Source: Reinekea thalattae (GTDB lineage Bacteria > Pseudomonadota > Gammaproteobacteria > Pseudomonadales > Natronospirillaceae). Taken from it: a stretch of DNA of 64,000 nucleotides. The notes under the pieces were generated by a model. It was not told where the DNA came from, did no database searches, and saw only the letters and a program-made list of their open reading frames with translations. A program made the translations under genes and the position numbers. Below, one piece after another: positions 47,837 through 58,533 of this stretch; the first letter of the stretch is position 1, and each line of letters opens with the position of its first letter. The DNA lies in NCBI RefSeq assembly GCF_008041945.1, contig NZ_VKAD01000001.1, positions 372,001 to 436,000 of the forward strand, given 5' to 3'.

Positions 47837-48724
47837 ATGTCTTGGTTAACAGAAATCCCTCAGCTAGACCGTAGTGGTATGACTAGCTTAAAAAAAATAA
47901 TTGATGAAGCCTTTAAAGGTTTTTCTCGTCAATATGGTGAAGGTATTGAAAACTTCTTTAAGCCTTTGCTGGATTTTTTAATCTTTTTTGAAAAACTATT
48001 ACTCGCCACACCTTGGTGGCTAATGATCGCTATTTTAGTATTGATTACTCAGCTGGCAGCACGTTCAGTCAAGTTGTCTGTTGGTGTTGGCGTTGCGCTA
48101 CTCTGTATTGGTTTTTTAGGTATGTGGGAAGACACAATGCGGACCTTAAGCCTAATTACAGTGTGTACGCTGTTATCAATTTTAATAGGTATTCCTGTTG
48201 GGATTTTGATGTCTCGGTCTGATCGTACGCAGAAAGTTATTACGCCTGTGCTCGACATTATGCAGACAATGCCTGCTTTTGTTTATTTAATACCGGTAGT
48301 CATCTTGCTTGGTATTGGCAGAGTTTCAGGCCTAATCGCTGTCGTTATTTATGCGATCCCTCCTGTTATCCGTTTAACGAACTTAGGTATCCGTTTAGTG
48401 GATAAAGAAGTCATTGAAGCCGCAGATTCTTACGGTGTTACTTCTATGCAAAGGCTTTGGTCGGTGCAGCTGCCGTTAGCCATGCCTAATATTATGGCGG
48501 GCATTAACCAAACCATTATGATGGCATTATCGATGGTTGTGATCGCATCTATGATTGGTGTTCGGGGTTTGGGTTTACCAGTATTGCAAGCCATTAATAA
48601 CCAATACATTGCTCAAGGCTTGCTGAATGGTTCTGCCATTGTTGTATTAGCTATTATTTTTGATCGTGTATCACAGGCTTACGCTAAGCGCTCGCAACAT
48701 AATATTGGAGGTCAAAATGACTGA
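47837..48724 (+). CDS. proW: Betaine-type ABC transporter permease
   Basis: A 295-residue inner-membrane permease with about six helices, in the ProW/OpuAB family. The conserved core is LDIMQTMPAFVYLIPVVILLG, followed by a coupling loop with EAADSYGVTSMQRLWSVQLP (the EAA motif region), and GVRGLGLPVLQAINNQYI. The N-terminal 60 residues are amphipathic, as in ProW. It overlaps the ATPase gene by 8 bp. Confidence 0.93.
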   Translation: MSWLTEIPQLDRSGMTSLKKIIDEAFKGFSRQYGEGIENFFKPLLDFLIFFEKLLLATPWWLMIAILVLITQLAARSVKLSVGVGVALLCIGFLGMWEDTMRTLSLITVCTLLSILIGIPVGILMSRSDRTQKVITPVLDIMQTMPAFVYLIPVVILLGIGRVSGLIAVVIYAIPPVIRLTNLGIRLVDKEVIEAADSYGVTSMQRLWSVQLPLAMPNIMAGINQTIMMALSMVVIASMIGVRGLGLPVLQAINNQYIAQGLLNGSAIVVLAIIFDRVSQAYAKRSQHNIGGQND

Positions 48725-49937
48725 ATCATTGGTTCGAGTTGAAGGCCTCTATAAACTTTTTGGTTCAACACCTAATAAGTTTATTGAAAAAGCCAAAGCA
48801 GGTGAGACAAAAACTGACATCTTGAAAGAAACTGGACACACCTTAGGTTTACGTGACATTAGTCTAGATATTAAACGCGGTGAAATCTTCGTTATTATGG
48901 GGCTATCAGGTTCGGGTAAGTCGACTCTTATTCGTCACTTTAATCGACTGATTGACCCTACCGAAGGTAAAGTCATCGTTGAAGGTCAGGATATTATGAC
49001 GTTGAACGAAGCTGAACTGCGAGAGTTCCGCCGAGTTAAAATGTCGATGGTATTTCAACGTTTTGGTCTTATGCCTCATTACACGGTATTAGAAAATATA
49101 GCCTTTGGTTTGCAGGTTCGTGGTGTTGCTAAAAAAGATCGCTCAGAAAAAGCCATGCAATGGCTGGAAGATGTCGGTCTAAAAGGTTATGAAGATCAGT
49201 ATCCTTCACAGCTTTCTGGCGGCCAGCAACAGCGTGTTGGTTTAGCGCGAGCTTTGTGTACTGATGCAGAAATTCTATTAATGGATGAAGCTTTTTCGGC
49301 ACTTGATCCGCTCATTCGTTCGGAGATGCAAGACCAGTTGGTTGAGCTGCAAGAGAAGCTGCATAAAACCATTATCTTTATCACCCACGATTTAGACGAA
49401 GCCTTACGTATTGGTGATCGTATTGCCATTTTACGTGACGGTGAATTGATTCAAGTAGGTGAGCCCGCAGATATTCTGCTGAACCCAGTAGATGATTACG
49501 TCGAAAGTTTTGTTCGCGATGTTAACCGTGCTCGGGCATTGACAGTCGATACCGTGATGCAGCCTGTTAAGGATCGTATTTCTGCGCATACTATTGGTGA
49601 AGCGATTAAACAGATGCGAACTTCTAAGCTCGATTACGCTTACAATGTGAATGAAGATGGCTACCAAGGTGCGATTGTTCGTGAGCAGCTTGAAGAGCTG
49701 GATAAATCTGAATATTCCAATGAACTGTGTGAAGACAACTACGAACCAGAAGTGGTTGTATCACCGGATGATGTGCTCGAAGCGGTGATTTCTGAAACTC
49801 TCGACAGCGAATACCCAGTACCTGTCGTCGACGAAGAAGGCCAGCTGCAGGGTGAACTCAGTCGAGGAAACCTAGCCGAGGCGCTCAGCGCTCAATCTCT
49901 GCAGGACCCAGAAACCGAGACGGATTCTAAGTCTTAA
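48717..49937 (+). CDS. proV: Betaine-type ABC transporter ATP-binding protein with CBS domains
   Basis: A 406-residue ATPase of the ProV/OpuAA family. Walker [11 protein letters not shown]-loop VFQRFGLMPHY, signature LSGGQQQRVGLARAL, Walker B ILLMDEAFSALDP, and the switch ITHDLDEA are all intact. From about residue 275 there are two CBS-like modules (VDTVMQPVKDRISAHTIG; VVVSPDDVLEAVISETL), which sense ionic strength or nucleotides in this family. The ATG at 48717 has GGAGGT seven bases upstream. The frame open to 48660 is not used. Confidence 0.94.
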   Translation: MTESLVRVEGLYKLFGSTPNKFIEKAKAGETKTDILKETGHTLGLRDISLDIKRGEIFVIMGLSGSGKSTLIRHFNRLIDPTEGKVIVEGQDIMTLNEAELREFRRVKMSMVFQRFGLMPHYTVLENIAFGLQVRGVAKKDRSEKAMQWLEDVGLKGYEDQYPSQLSGGQQQRVGLARALCTDAEILLMDEAFSALDPLIRSEMQDQLVELQEKLHKTIIFITHDLDEALRIGDRIAILRDGELIQVGEPADILLNPVDDYVESFVRDVNRARALTVDTVMQPVKDRISAHTIGEAIKQMRTSKLDYAYNVNEDGYQGAIVREQLEELDKSEYSNELCEDNYEPEVVVSPDDVLEAVISETLDSEYPVPVVDEEGQLQGELSRGNLAEALSAQSLQDPETETDSKS

Positions 49938-49957
49938 TCTTAATGCTACTGGTCAAT

Positions 49958-49989
49958 ATTCAAGTTTATCCTTTAGGGTAAACTTGAAT
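49958..49989 (+). terminator. Long hairpin after the betaine transporter operon
   Basis: ATTCAAGTTTATCC (49958-49971) pairs with GGGTAAACTTGAAT (49976-49989) over 14 bp with one G-U pair, loop TTTA. No T run follows, so it may act as a 3' stabiliser or a weak terminator 20 bp beyond the stop. Confidence 0.5.
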
Positions 49990-50159
49990 GCTATTTAACC
50001 GTTATGTCGTGGCGCTTCATTTTATCTATTTCTAAACCTGTTCCCTCAATTGTTAGGCCATGGTTTTGCTACTGCGTTAGTGAATTCAAAGCGGTTAGTG
50101 TGTTTTACTAATTAACATTTCAAACCAGCTTTATACAGCTGACAACGGAGGTTATACGC

Positions 50160-50600
50160 ATGTTAAACGTCACCTGTGCATCCTGTTCTACCATCAACCG
50201 AGTACCTGAAGACCGATCGGTCGATCAGGCGATCTGCGGTCATTGCAAAAAGCCGGTCATTCAGTTCGGTGCTATCACTGTTGGTGAAGGCAATTTTGAT
50301 AACCATGTATTGAAAACAGATTTGCCCGTTGTGGTCGATTTTTGGGCCAGCTGGTGCGCGCCCTGCGTTCAGTTTTCTCCAGTGTTTGAGCAGGCGGCTC
50401 GTGGCTGGGAACCTAGAGTTCGCTTTGTCAAAGTAGATGCCGATGCGACGCCTGTTATTTCTAATCGCTTTGGTATTCGCAGCATTCCGAGTATTTTATT
50501 GTTCTATAAAGGCGAGGTTGTCGAGCAACGCCAGGGTAATATGCCAGCAGGTTTATTCGACCAATGGCTAGAGAAGCAAGTGACTTCGCTGGGCCTTTAG
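50160..50600 (+). CDS. trxC: Thioredoxin 2 TrxC
   Basis: A 146-residue cytoplasmic disulfide reductase. The N-terminal zinc finger (C6-x2-C9 and C27-x2-C30) is followed by the thioredoxin fold with the active site WCAPC and the cis-proline segment IRSIPSILLF. The first residues MLNVTCASCSTINRVP are typical of TrxC. Zinc release under oxidative stress regulates the family. A GGAGGT site lies upstream of the ATG. It stands alone between the transporter operon and the sensor kinase gene. Confidence 0.95.
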   Translation: MLNVTCASCSTINRVPEDRSVDQAICGHCKKPVIQFGAITVGEGNFDNHVLKTDLPVVVDFWASWCAPCVQFSPVFEQAARGWEPRVRFVKVDADATPVISNRFGIRSIPSILLFYKGEVVEQRQGNMPAGLFDQWLEKQVTSLGL

Positions 50601-50816
50601 TTAGGCCGCTGGTTTTTATTTTGTTATCGAGTTTTAGCTGTCGTATGTTGTTTAGTTATCCGGTTTGAACTAGCGAGTTTGAGTTATTTAATTTGAACTA
50701 AAGGCGTGACTTGCGTGCCACAGGTTACGCTTATGGCGGCAGCAATCAATGTTATACTGCTTTCATCTTATCTCACTTTGTCTTATTGAGTGCTGGTGTT
50801 TGTGCTGGAGTAATTA

Positions 50817-53800
50817 ATGCATAGCCTGAGTTTGTTCATATTTATTGCGCTGCTGTATGTAATGGTTTTTTTTGCCATTGCTTGGTGGGGCGATAAAAAA
50901 CCGCTGCACTCTCGACTGCACCCTTGGGTTTATGGATTATCGCTCACCATCTTTTGCACCAGCTGGAGCTTTTATGGCGCAACGGCTCAATTTGCGGGGC
51001 AGGGGTGGTACTTTTCTCCGGTGCATCTAGGCGCCATTGTGTTATTGGTTTTTGGCTTTTCGTTTTGGCAGAAGCTAGTTCGAGTCGCTAAACAAGAAAA
51101 CGCCACCAGTCTTTCTGATTTCATTACATCGCGCTATGGCAATAGCAGAACCGTCGCATTATTGGTTGCACTGATATCGCTATTTGCCGTTATTCCCTAT
51201 ATCGCTTTACAGCTGCAGGCGATGTCCGTCAGCTTTAGCTTGGTTTCAAATACACCGGTTGTCACCAATTATTGGTTTCAGGATATCGCCCTTTATATTG
51301 CTTTGGTTATGGCTGCTGTTGCAATGCTGTTAGGCACTCGTCATCTCGACGCAACGAAACATAACTCCGGCATGCTGTTGGCTGTCGCAGCAGAAGCGAT
51401 CGTTAAACTGGTAGTTTTTTTGGTTCTAGGTTACTGGGCAGTACAAAGTATCGGTGGTGGTTTTGTGCCCTTGTTGCGCGACTCTTTGGCTGCTTCGGCT
51501 ACAGAAACTCTGTTTAATGGCTTTAACGACAGCTATATTTATACCACGCAAATGCTGCTGGGTTTGTTGGCTATTTTTGTCTTGCCGCGGCAGTTTCAGC
51601 TTGCTGTTGTCGACTGTCGAAATGACCAAGATTTGCAAAAATCGCGTTGGATTTTGCCCAGCTATTTAATTTTATTTAACCTCTTCATTGCCCCGTTAGC
51701 CGCTGTTGGTTTGCTGCACGTCAATGCAGATGCCAGCCAGTTAGAACACCTAGTATTAACTTTACCACTGCTGCATGGCCGAGATGATCTTGTTTTGCTT
51801 GCGTTTATTGGTGGTCTTTCTGCGGCAACCTCAATGCTGATTGTCAGCACTATTTCATTAAGTACCATGTTATCTAATGACCTTGTGTTGCCCATGTTGA
51901 TTCGTTTTTCAATCTTTCGTGCTGAATCAAAACGGATGGCTAGCATTATTTTAACGGTTCGGCGTTTGGGTATTGTGGCTATTCTATTGGCCGCTTTTTC
52001 TTATTATCGCTTAGTTGGCTCGGCACACAGCTTATTACTGACAGGGTTAGTCGCGTTAGTGGCGGTAGCTCAGTTTGTACCATCCGTTGTGATTGGTTTG
52101 TTTTGGACGGGCGTGAATCGTAAAGGTGTTATTTGGGGGTTAAGCCTAGGGTTTCTGACCTGGTTTTATACTCTGATGTTGCCTATGGCAGCGCAAACAT
52201 GGCTTGGTACCGAAGCGTTGCAGCAGTGGCTACAGCAGCAGAGCATTTTTAATCCTTATGCGTTATTTGGTGTCGATGGTTTAACACCAGTGGTGCATGC
52301 AACCGCTTGGAGCTTAGCGCTCAATGTTTTGGGGTTGCTGCTGGGTTCGGCATACAGTCAGGTTTCGTTAAAAGATCGAATACAGGCCAGTCGTATTGTT
52401 CAGCAGTCAGCTAAAGAGCCAGCAGAGAATCAATACAGTGGTATTACGGTGGCAGATCTCTATAGCCTGATGAGTCAGTTTATTGCCATTGAAAAGCTGT
52501 CATCGTTATTTCATGGCTACACCCACCCAGTGACGCATCGCATCAGTAAGGATGGCATAGCTGACGATCGTTTGATCCGTAACAGTGAACGCATGTTGTC
52601 GTCGGTCATGGGGTTGCCAGCAGCGCGTCTGTTGTTTGAAGAGGTTGAAAAGATTCGCCTACAAGGCTGGGGTGATGTTGATAACATCGTCACCGAGGCG
52701 TCTCAGGTGTTTAAGTTTAATCGGGACATATTAAATTCTGCACTGCAATCGATTAATCAGGGCATTAGCATTGTCGATCAGCAGTTTAATTTAGTTGCGT
52801 GGAATAAAACCTATCAGCAAATGTTCGATTACCCAGAGCACCTTCTCGTTGTTGGTACGCCGATCATTGATTTGGTGCGCTATAACGCAGAGCAGGGTGA
52901 ATATGGTGAAGGCTCGGTGGCGCAATTGGTTGAGCAGCGCATGGCGTTTTTGTATCGAGCCGAAAATTATAAAACCGAACGAAAAGTTAAAGACGGCCGC
53001 TATATTAATATACTAGGCCGCCCGATGGACGAGGGCGGTTATATCACCGTCTATACCGATGTCACCGAGTACCGTTTAATTACTGAGCAGTTAAAGCACA
53101 GTAATGAAGACCTTGAAATGCAGGTCGATAAACGTACCGAAGCCTTGCGACAATCTAATTCAGAACTTGAAAAAGCCAACGTAGAATTAGAAAAGGCAAA
53201 CATCAATAAAACCAAATTCCTTGCTGCAGCCGGACACGATTTAGTACAGCCATTAAATTCAGCTGCCTTGTTTACCGCCAGCCTTCAATCGCGGCTGAAT
53301 GATTCGCAAGAGAGTGACGAACTCAAATTACTGTGTGAAAAAATAGAGAGCTCGCTGCAATCGGCAGATAGCCTATTAAGCGAGTTGCTCGATATCTCTA
53401 AGCTAGACTCGGACATTATTAAGCCGTCGATATCAACCTTTAGCCTGAGTTCGATGCTGCAATCGTTGCAGGCTGAGTTTGCCATTATCGCAGAGCAGCG
53501 CAATGTCGATTTTACCTTGGTGGTCAGTTCGGCCGTGGTTGTTTCTGATGCTCGATTGCTGCGTCGTATTTTGCAAAACCTGATCAGTAACGCCATTAAG
53601 TACAGCCATTCCGGACGGGTTCTGGTTGGCGTGCGCCGACACCAGCAACAGCTTCGAATTGAGGTTATCGATACTGGCCCCGGGCTCAGTGAGCAACAGT
53701 GCAAGGTTATTTTTGATGAGTTTTATCGAGTGCCGGAATACGCACAAAAAGAACAAGGCCTTGGTCTTGGCTTGTCGATTGTGAAACGGATGTCCGAATT

Positions 53801-54287
53801 GCTCGATCACCCGCTGTCTGTTGAATCTACGCTCGGCAAAGGTAGCTGTTTTAGTGTTAGCGTGCCTAAAGGCGATAGCTTGCCAGTAGCCAGCCAATCC
53901 AAACTTGAGGCAGTTGAGCGAGGTGCCGATTGGCGCATCCTCTGCGTTGATAACGAACAGCAAATTATTGATGGCATGCAGAGCCTAATGCAGGCTTGGG
54001 GCTATCAAGTTGATGTCGCACTCGACGAACAAGCAGCGGATCAGCATATCCAAAAGAGTCAGCCAGAGTTGGTGATTATCGACTTCCACCTTAATAATGA
54101 GGTGACCGGGCTAGAGGTGATTGACCGTTGGCAGCAAAGCTGGATGCAGCAAACACCAGTTATTGTTATTACCGCAGACTATACCGATGAGGTGCGCCAC
54201 GCGACAAAAGACAAAGGCTATTACTTACTAAAAAAACCGATTCGGCCATTACAGCTTAAAGCCTTGTTAGAAAAGATCCTTGCTTGA
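50817..54287 (+). CDS. Sodium/solute symporter-sensor histidine kinase hybrid with receiver domain
   Basis: A 1156-residue membrane protein. Residues about 1-520 form a sodium:solute symporter (SSS/PutP-like) domain with about 13 helices (FCTSWSFYGATAQFAGQGW). A PAS-like domain follows at about 640-760 (SINQGISIVDQQFNLVAWN), then a coiled coil. A HisKA domain has H807 in AAAGHDLVQPLNSAA. The HATPase boxes are NLISNAIKYSHSG, DTGPGL and GLGLGLSIV, and a C-terminal receiver carries D1089 in VIIDFHL and K in LLKKPIRP. The layout matches CrbS/MxtR-type sensors, which respond to small substrates such as acetate. No partner regulator is next to it. The ligand is unknown. Confidence 0.92.
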   Translation: MHSLSLFIFIALLYVMVFFAIAWWGDKKPLHSRLHPWVYGLSLTIFCTSWSFYGATAQFAGQGWYFSPVHLGAIVLLVFGFSFWQKLVRVAKQENATSLSDFITSRYGNSRTVALLVALISLFAVIPYIALQLQAMSVSFSLVSNTPVVTNYWFQDIALYIALVMAAVAMLLGTRHLDATKHNSGMLLAVAAEAIVKLVVFLVLGYWAVQSIGGGFVPLLRDSLAASATETLFNGFNDSYIYTTQMLLGLLAIFVLPRQFQLAVVDCRNDQDLQKSRWILPSYLILFNLFIAPLAAVGLLHVNADASQLEHLVLTLPLLHGRDDLVLLAFIGGLSAATSMLIVSTISLSTMLSNDLVLPMLIRFSIFRAESKRMASIILTVRRLGIVAILLAAFSYYRLVGSAHSLLLTGLVALVAVAQFVPSVVIGLFWTGVNRKGVIWGLSLGFLTWFYTLMLPMAAQTWLGTEALQQWLQQQSIFNPYALFGVDGLTPVVHATAWSLALNVLGLLLGSAYSQVSLKDRIQASRIVQQSAKEPAENQYSGITVADLYSLMSQFIAIEKLSSLFHGYTHPVTHRISKDGIADDRLIRNSERMLSSVMGLPAARLLFEEVEKIRLQGWGDVDNIVTEASQVFKFNRDILNSALQSINQGISIVDQQFNLVAWNKTYQQMFDYPEHLLVVGTPIIDLVRYNAEQGEYGEGSVAQLVEQRMAFLYRAENYKTERKVKDGRYINILGRPMDEGGYITVYTDVTEYRLITEQLKHSNEDLEMQVDKRTEALRQSNSELEKANVELEKANINKTKFLAAAGHDLVQPLNSAALFTASLQSRLNDSQESDELKLLCEKIESSLQSADSLLSELLDISKLDSDIIKPSISTFSLSSMLQSLQAEFAIIAEQRNVDFTLVVSSAVVVSDARLLRRILQNLISNAIKYSHSGRVLVGVRRHQQQLRIEVIDTGPGLSEQQCKVIFDEFYRVPEYAQKEQGLGLGLSIVKRMSELLDHPLSVESTLGKGSCFSVSVPKGDSLPVASQSKLEAVERGADWRILCVDNEQQIIDGMQSLMQAWGYQVDVALDEQAADQHIQKSQPELVIIDFHLNNEVTGLEVIDRWQQSWMQQTPVIVITADYTDEVRHATKDKGYYLLKKPIRPLQLKALLEKILA

Positions 54288-54404
54288 TCAGAGCCGCAAA
54301 AAGCTAGCAAAATCAACTATTTGCACTAAATATAGCGGCCTAGCACTGGACTAATTTTTCCGCCCTGACTACAATGGCAGCCGTTCAATTCTGAACAGCA
54401 CTAC

Positions 54405-54481
54405 GCGCCCGTAGCTCAGCTGGATAGAGTAGGTGGCTTCGAACCACTTGGTCGGGAGTTCGAATCTCTCCGGGCGCGCCA
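54405..54481 (+). tRNA. tRNA-Arg (anticodon TCG)
   Basis: 77 nt including an encoded CCA end. The acceptor stem GCGCCCG/CGGGCGC is perfect, with discriminator G. The D stem GCTC/GAGT has one G-U pair, the anticodon stem GGTGG/CCACT one G-U pair, and the loop is CTTCGAA with TCG at positions 34-36. The T arm is GGGAG-TTCGAAT-CTCTC. TCG reads arginine CGA (and with modification other CGN) codons. The gene is followed directly by a tandem repeat array, two units of which end in a copy of its 3' terminus. Confidence 0.95.
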
Positions 54482-54945
54482 TTTCAATAGTATTTCATTG
54501 CCAAATTATGTATTGCCTACCGGTATCAATTCCCGCTGTATCGGAGAGATTGTTTTGCACCGCAAAACGAGTGCGAAGCACGAACGAACGTAGGAGTTCG
54601 ACCCGAAGGGCCGCGAAGCGCATATCTTTCGGCGCGCCATTTCAATAGTATTTCATTGCCAAATTATGTATTGCCTACCGGTATCAATTCCCGCTGTATC
54701 GGAGAGATTGTTTTGCGCCGCAAAACGAGTGCGCAGCACGAACGAACGGTCGAGTTCGACCCGAAGGGCCGCGAAGCGCATCTCTTGCGGCGCGCCATTT
54801 CAATAGTATTTCATTGCCAAATTATGTATTGCCTATCGGTATAGATTCCCGCTGTATCGGAGAGATTGTTTTGCACCGCAAAACGAGTGCGCAGCACGAA
54901 CGAACGGTCGAGTTCGACCCGAAGGGCCGCGAAGCGCATATCTTC
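54482..54945 (+). repeat. Three 158-bp tandem repeats containing the tRNA-Arg 3' end
   Basis: Units start at 54482, 54640 and 54798. The first two are 158 bp and the third stops after 148 bp. Units 1 and 2 end with (C)GGCGCGCCA, the last nine bases of the tRNA gene, and the array begins directly after the tRNA CCA. Each unit also carries AGTTCGA, as in the T arm, and CGGAGAGATT, the inverse complement of the T arm 3' side. Stems are visible: GTTTTGC-ACC-GCAAAAC and, in units 2 and 3, GGTCGA-GT-TCGACC. The first 75 bp are identical in units 1 and 2. The arrangement resembles the E. coli tyrT region, where rtT RNA is released. Confidence 0.9.
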
Positions 54946-55398
54946 CAGTTCTTACCGGCTGTCTAATCATCATCGTTGCCGCTTGGCTCGGCTGCTTGGC
55001 AACCGCTAGTGTCATATTTGTGTCATGAGAATGGTTGTTTTTTACACGATCCCATAGTAATGTTGACCAAAAGGTAAGTTTTGTCGGGTTTATTAGGCTG
55101 TACGATTTAACCGCCTATGCCGGAGTTGCTAGGCTCCGGGTAGTTATCTCGTTGCCACCTACTGCGTAGGTGCTTTTGGCGTCTCTGAGTAGTATTTCTG
55201 TCTGAACATTTCTTCTCAAAGTTACACCTAAATTTATCATGGCCTTGTTGCTCAAGGCTGTCTGTTTGTTGCTGTGTTGTGTCACTGATCTGGCGATCCG
55301 TACTTTCAAGAAACCTTGATTGGCGGTCATTAGTTGAAGGACTACACTGATGTTTTTTGTGTTCGTAGCATGATTGCTGCTTAGTTTTAGAGGTTACT
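54946..55398. other. Intergenic region between the tRNA repeat array and the chemotaxis receptor gene
   Basis: 453 bp. The first 75 bp have no clear structure. TTGACC lies near 55063. Two hairpins lie at 55119-55177 and are listed separately. The - strand frames across this region overlap the repeats and show no ribosome-binding site or protein-like composition. A further 220 bp separate the hairpins from the receptor start, with no feature I can name. Confidence 0.45.
55119..55177 (+). promoter_or_regulatory. Two adjacent hairpins, the second terminator-like, upstream of the chemotaxis receptor gene
   Basis: CCGGAG (55120-55125) pairs with CTCCGG (55134-55139). CACCTAC (55156-55162) pairs with GTAGGTG (55166-55172), loop TGC, followed by C-TTTT. 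This could terminate the tRNA-Arg transcript or be part of a structured leader. I compared it with the GEMM (cyclic di-GMP) riboswitch pattern, which is common before receptor genes, and the core CACGCA...GGGCAAACC is absent. Confidence 0.4.
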
Positions 55399-57309
55399 AT
55401 GGCTTTTCTTTCTAAATTTTCGATTAAGACGCAAATTACAGTGTCGTTGTTTTTATCGATTTTTGCTTCCACGGCGGTACTGGTTGAAATTTCCACCGGT
55501 AAAACTCAGGAGTTGCTGGCCGAGCGATTAGAGTCGTCAGACTTTCCTAACCTTGTTCAGCGAGCACGTAACCTTATTGATGGTGAAATCGGAGAAATGC
55601 ATGTTATTACGCATGCGTTAGCCACCAATCCGTTTATTGTTTCTTGGTCAGAGAATGGTGCTAACGCAGAGCAAGAGACAGAGTTAGTGGCCTATCTAAA
55701 GCAGGTTGCAACAACTAACCAGCTCAGTAACGCTTCTTTTGTTGATCGCCAAACCAATAACTATTGGAATCAAGACGGCTTTTTACGTCAGCTACAAAAC
55801 GATAACTTCGACGGCTGGTTCTTCGCCTATAAAGCCAGCGGCCAGGCCAGAAGTGCCAGTACCTACACTTACGAAGATGGCTCTATTGACGTATTTGTTA
55901 ACTATCAGCAGTTAGATGGTCGAGGTGCATCGGGTGTGTCTAAATCCTTTGGTGATGTCGTTGATGTCTTGAATACCATTGAGATTGAAGAAAGTGGTTT
56001 TTTATTTTTGGTCGATAAAGATGGCTTGGTCAAAGTTCATAAAGACATGAGCTTGGTTGGAGAGCGTCACCTAGACCAGCTGTTCGATAATATGGATACC
56101 AGCCAGCTATTAAAAAATAGAGACTTTGCCTTTGCATCCAACAAATCAATGATCATTGCTACCAGTTATATTGAATCGTTGGATTGGTATGTTGTGGCGC
56201 AAGTTCCGCGTTCAGAGCTGTATTCTGCTATCAATGAAGCACGTAATTACATGTTTATAGCATTGGCTTTATGTTTGTTGGTTTTTGTTGGTATTGCTGC
56301 TTTCTTAGTGCGTAAGCTGTTTGCTCCGTTGGATGATATGGCTGCCTCTTTTGAGCGCTTAGGTCAGGGCGAAGGCGATCTTTCTAGTCGTTTAGATACC
56401 AATAAGTCTGAAGAAATCGCTCGACTAGCGATGGGCTTCAATAGCTTTGTCGACAAAATACGAGCGGTGGTTTTACAGGTTAGTGAAACTTCTGATGCGG
56501 TACGCCATGCGGCTGAAGGCACTCGTACCGATGCTGAAAACCTACGTCAAGTCGCTGATCAACAGCGTGATCGAAGCTTGCAGGTAAACACGGCAGTTAA
56601 TGAAATGGGTAATACCATTACCGATGTTGCTAACAACGCCAGTGTTGCTGCTCAGTCGGCTAATCAGGCGAATGAGTTGTCTAAAGAAATATCCGAAAAG
56701 GTTGCGGAATCTGAAAGTATTGTCAGTGTGATGGCGCAAGATATGGATGCAGTGTCTGGTTCGATTTCTTCATTGGCAGAAAAGAGTCGTTCTATCGCCT
56801 CGGTACTTGAAGTTATTCAGGGCGTTTCTGAACAGACCAATCTATTAGCATTAAATGCAGCGATTGAAGCTGCGCGAGCCGGTGAACATGGTCGAGGCTT
56901 TGCGGTTGTTGCTGATGAGGTTCGTAGCTTAGCTCAGCGTACCAGTGCCTCGGCCGAAGAGATTGGGCAAATTATTGCTCAGTTACAAGGTGGTGCTGAC
57001 GAGTCGGTAACGGCGGTTGAGCGAGGAATTCATCAGGTTGAGAAAAACGTCGAGTCATCAAAAATGATTCGAGAGTCGTTATCGAAAATTGTGAAAAATA
57101 TCCAAAACCTGAGCGATTTAAATACTCAAGTCGCGACCGCGACAGAAGAGCAGAGCGCCGTGGTCAAAGAGATTAATGAGCATGTCGTTAACATCAGCGA
57201 CAGTACTGATAAAAATGTCGATGCTGCAGAGAGCGTTAATCAATCCAGTCATCAGTTAAAAGATTTATCAGATAACCTTGCTGAATTGGTGTCACGTTTT
57301 AAAGTCTAA
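55399..57309 (+). CDS. Methyl-accepting chemotaxis protein
   Basis: A 636-residue receptor. One membrane helix near residues 12-28 leads into a periplasmic double-Cache-like sensor of about 250 residues ([50 protein letters not shown]). A second helix is at about 290-310, then a HAMP domain and a long signalling coiled coil. The hairpin tip reads [20 protein letters not shown] and [19 protein letters not shown] (about residues 478-515). It should control flagellar swimming via CheA/CheW. The ligand is unknown. No C-terminal CheR pentapeptide is seen. Confidence 0.95.
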   Translation: MAFLSKFSIKTQITVSLFLSIFASTAVLVEISTGKTQELLAERLESSDFPNLVQRARNLIDGEIGEMHVITHALATNPFIVSWSENGANAEQETELVAYLKQVATTNQLSNASFVDRQTNNYWNQDGFLRQLQNDNFDGWFFAYKASGQARSASTYTYEDGSIDVFVNYQQLDGRGASGVSKSFGDVVDVLNTIEIEESGFLFLVDKDGLVKVHKDMSLVGERHLDQLFDNMDTSQLLKNRDFAFASNKSMIIATSYIESLDWYVVAQVPRSELYSAINEARNYMFIALALCLLVFVGIAAFLVRKLFAPLDDMAASFERLGQGEGDLSSRLDTNKSEEIARLAMGFNSFVDKIRAVVLQVSETSDAVRHAAEGTRTDAENLRQVADQQRDRSLQVNTAVNEMGNTITDVANNASVAAQSANQANELSKEISEKVAESESIVSVMAQDMDAVSGSISSLAEKSRSIASVLEVIQGVSEQTNLLALNAAIEAARAGEHGRGFAVVADEVRSLAQRTSASAEEIGQIIAQLQGGADESVTAVERGIHQVEKNVESSKMIRESLSKIVKNIQNLSDLNTQVATATEEQSAVVKEINEHVVNISDSTDKNVDAAESVNQSSHQLKDLSDNLAELVSRFKV

Positions 57310-57352
57310 AAATAGGCTCCTGTACTGGCTGTAAAGATTATAGCTGCAGCCA

Positions 57353-58453
<1,101 letters not shown>

Positions 58454-58533
58454 ATTTGGCCTATCTATGAAAAAGTATTTAGGAAGATGGATAGTCGTTG
58501 CCGACTATTGTATCGCTCTTATCGATCGAGCAG

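Noticed and set aside
54482-54945. CRISPR-like impression from regularly spaced repeats
   Set aside because: The units are contiguous 158-bp tandem copies with no unique spacers, and no cas gene is present. The hexanucleotide arrays at 57671-57784 also lack spacers.
54433-55015. Open frames across the tRNA and repeat array on both strands (54433-54648, 54656-54844, 54833-55015 -)
   Set aside because: They run through the tRNA gene and through repeat units whose 158-bp period is not a multiple of three, have no ribosome-binding sites, and differ in frame from unit to unit. They look like by-products of structured RNA.
55081-55180. GEMM cyclic di-GMP riboswitch before the chemotaxis receptor
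   Set aside because: Some stems look similar, but the conserved CACGCA and GGGCAAACC core is missing.
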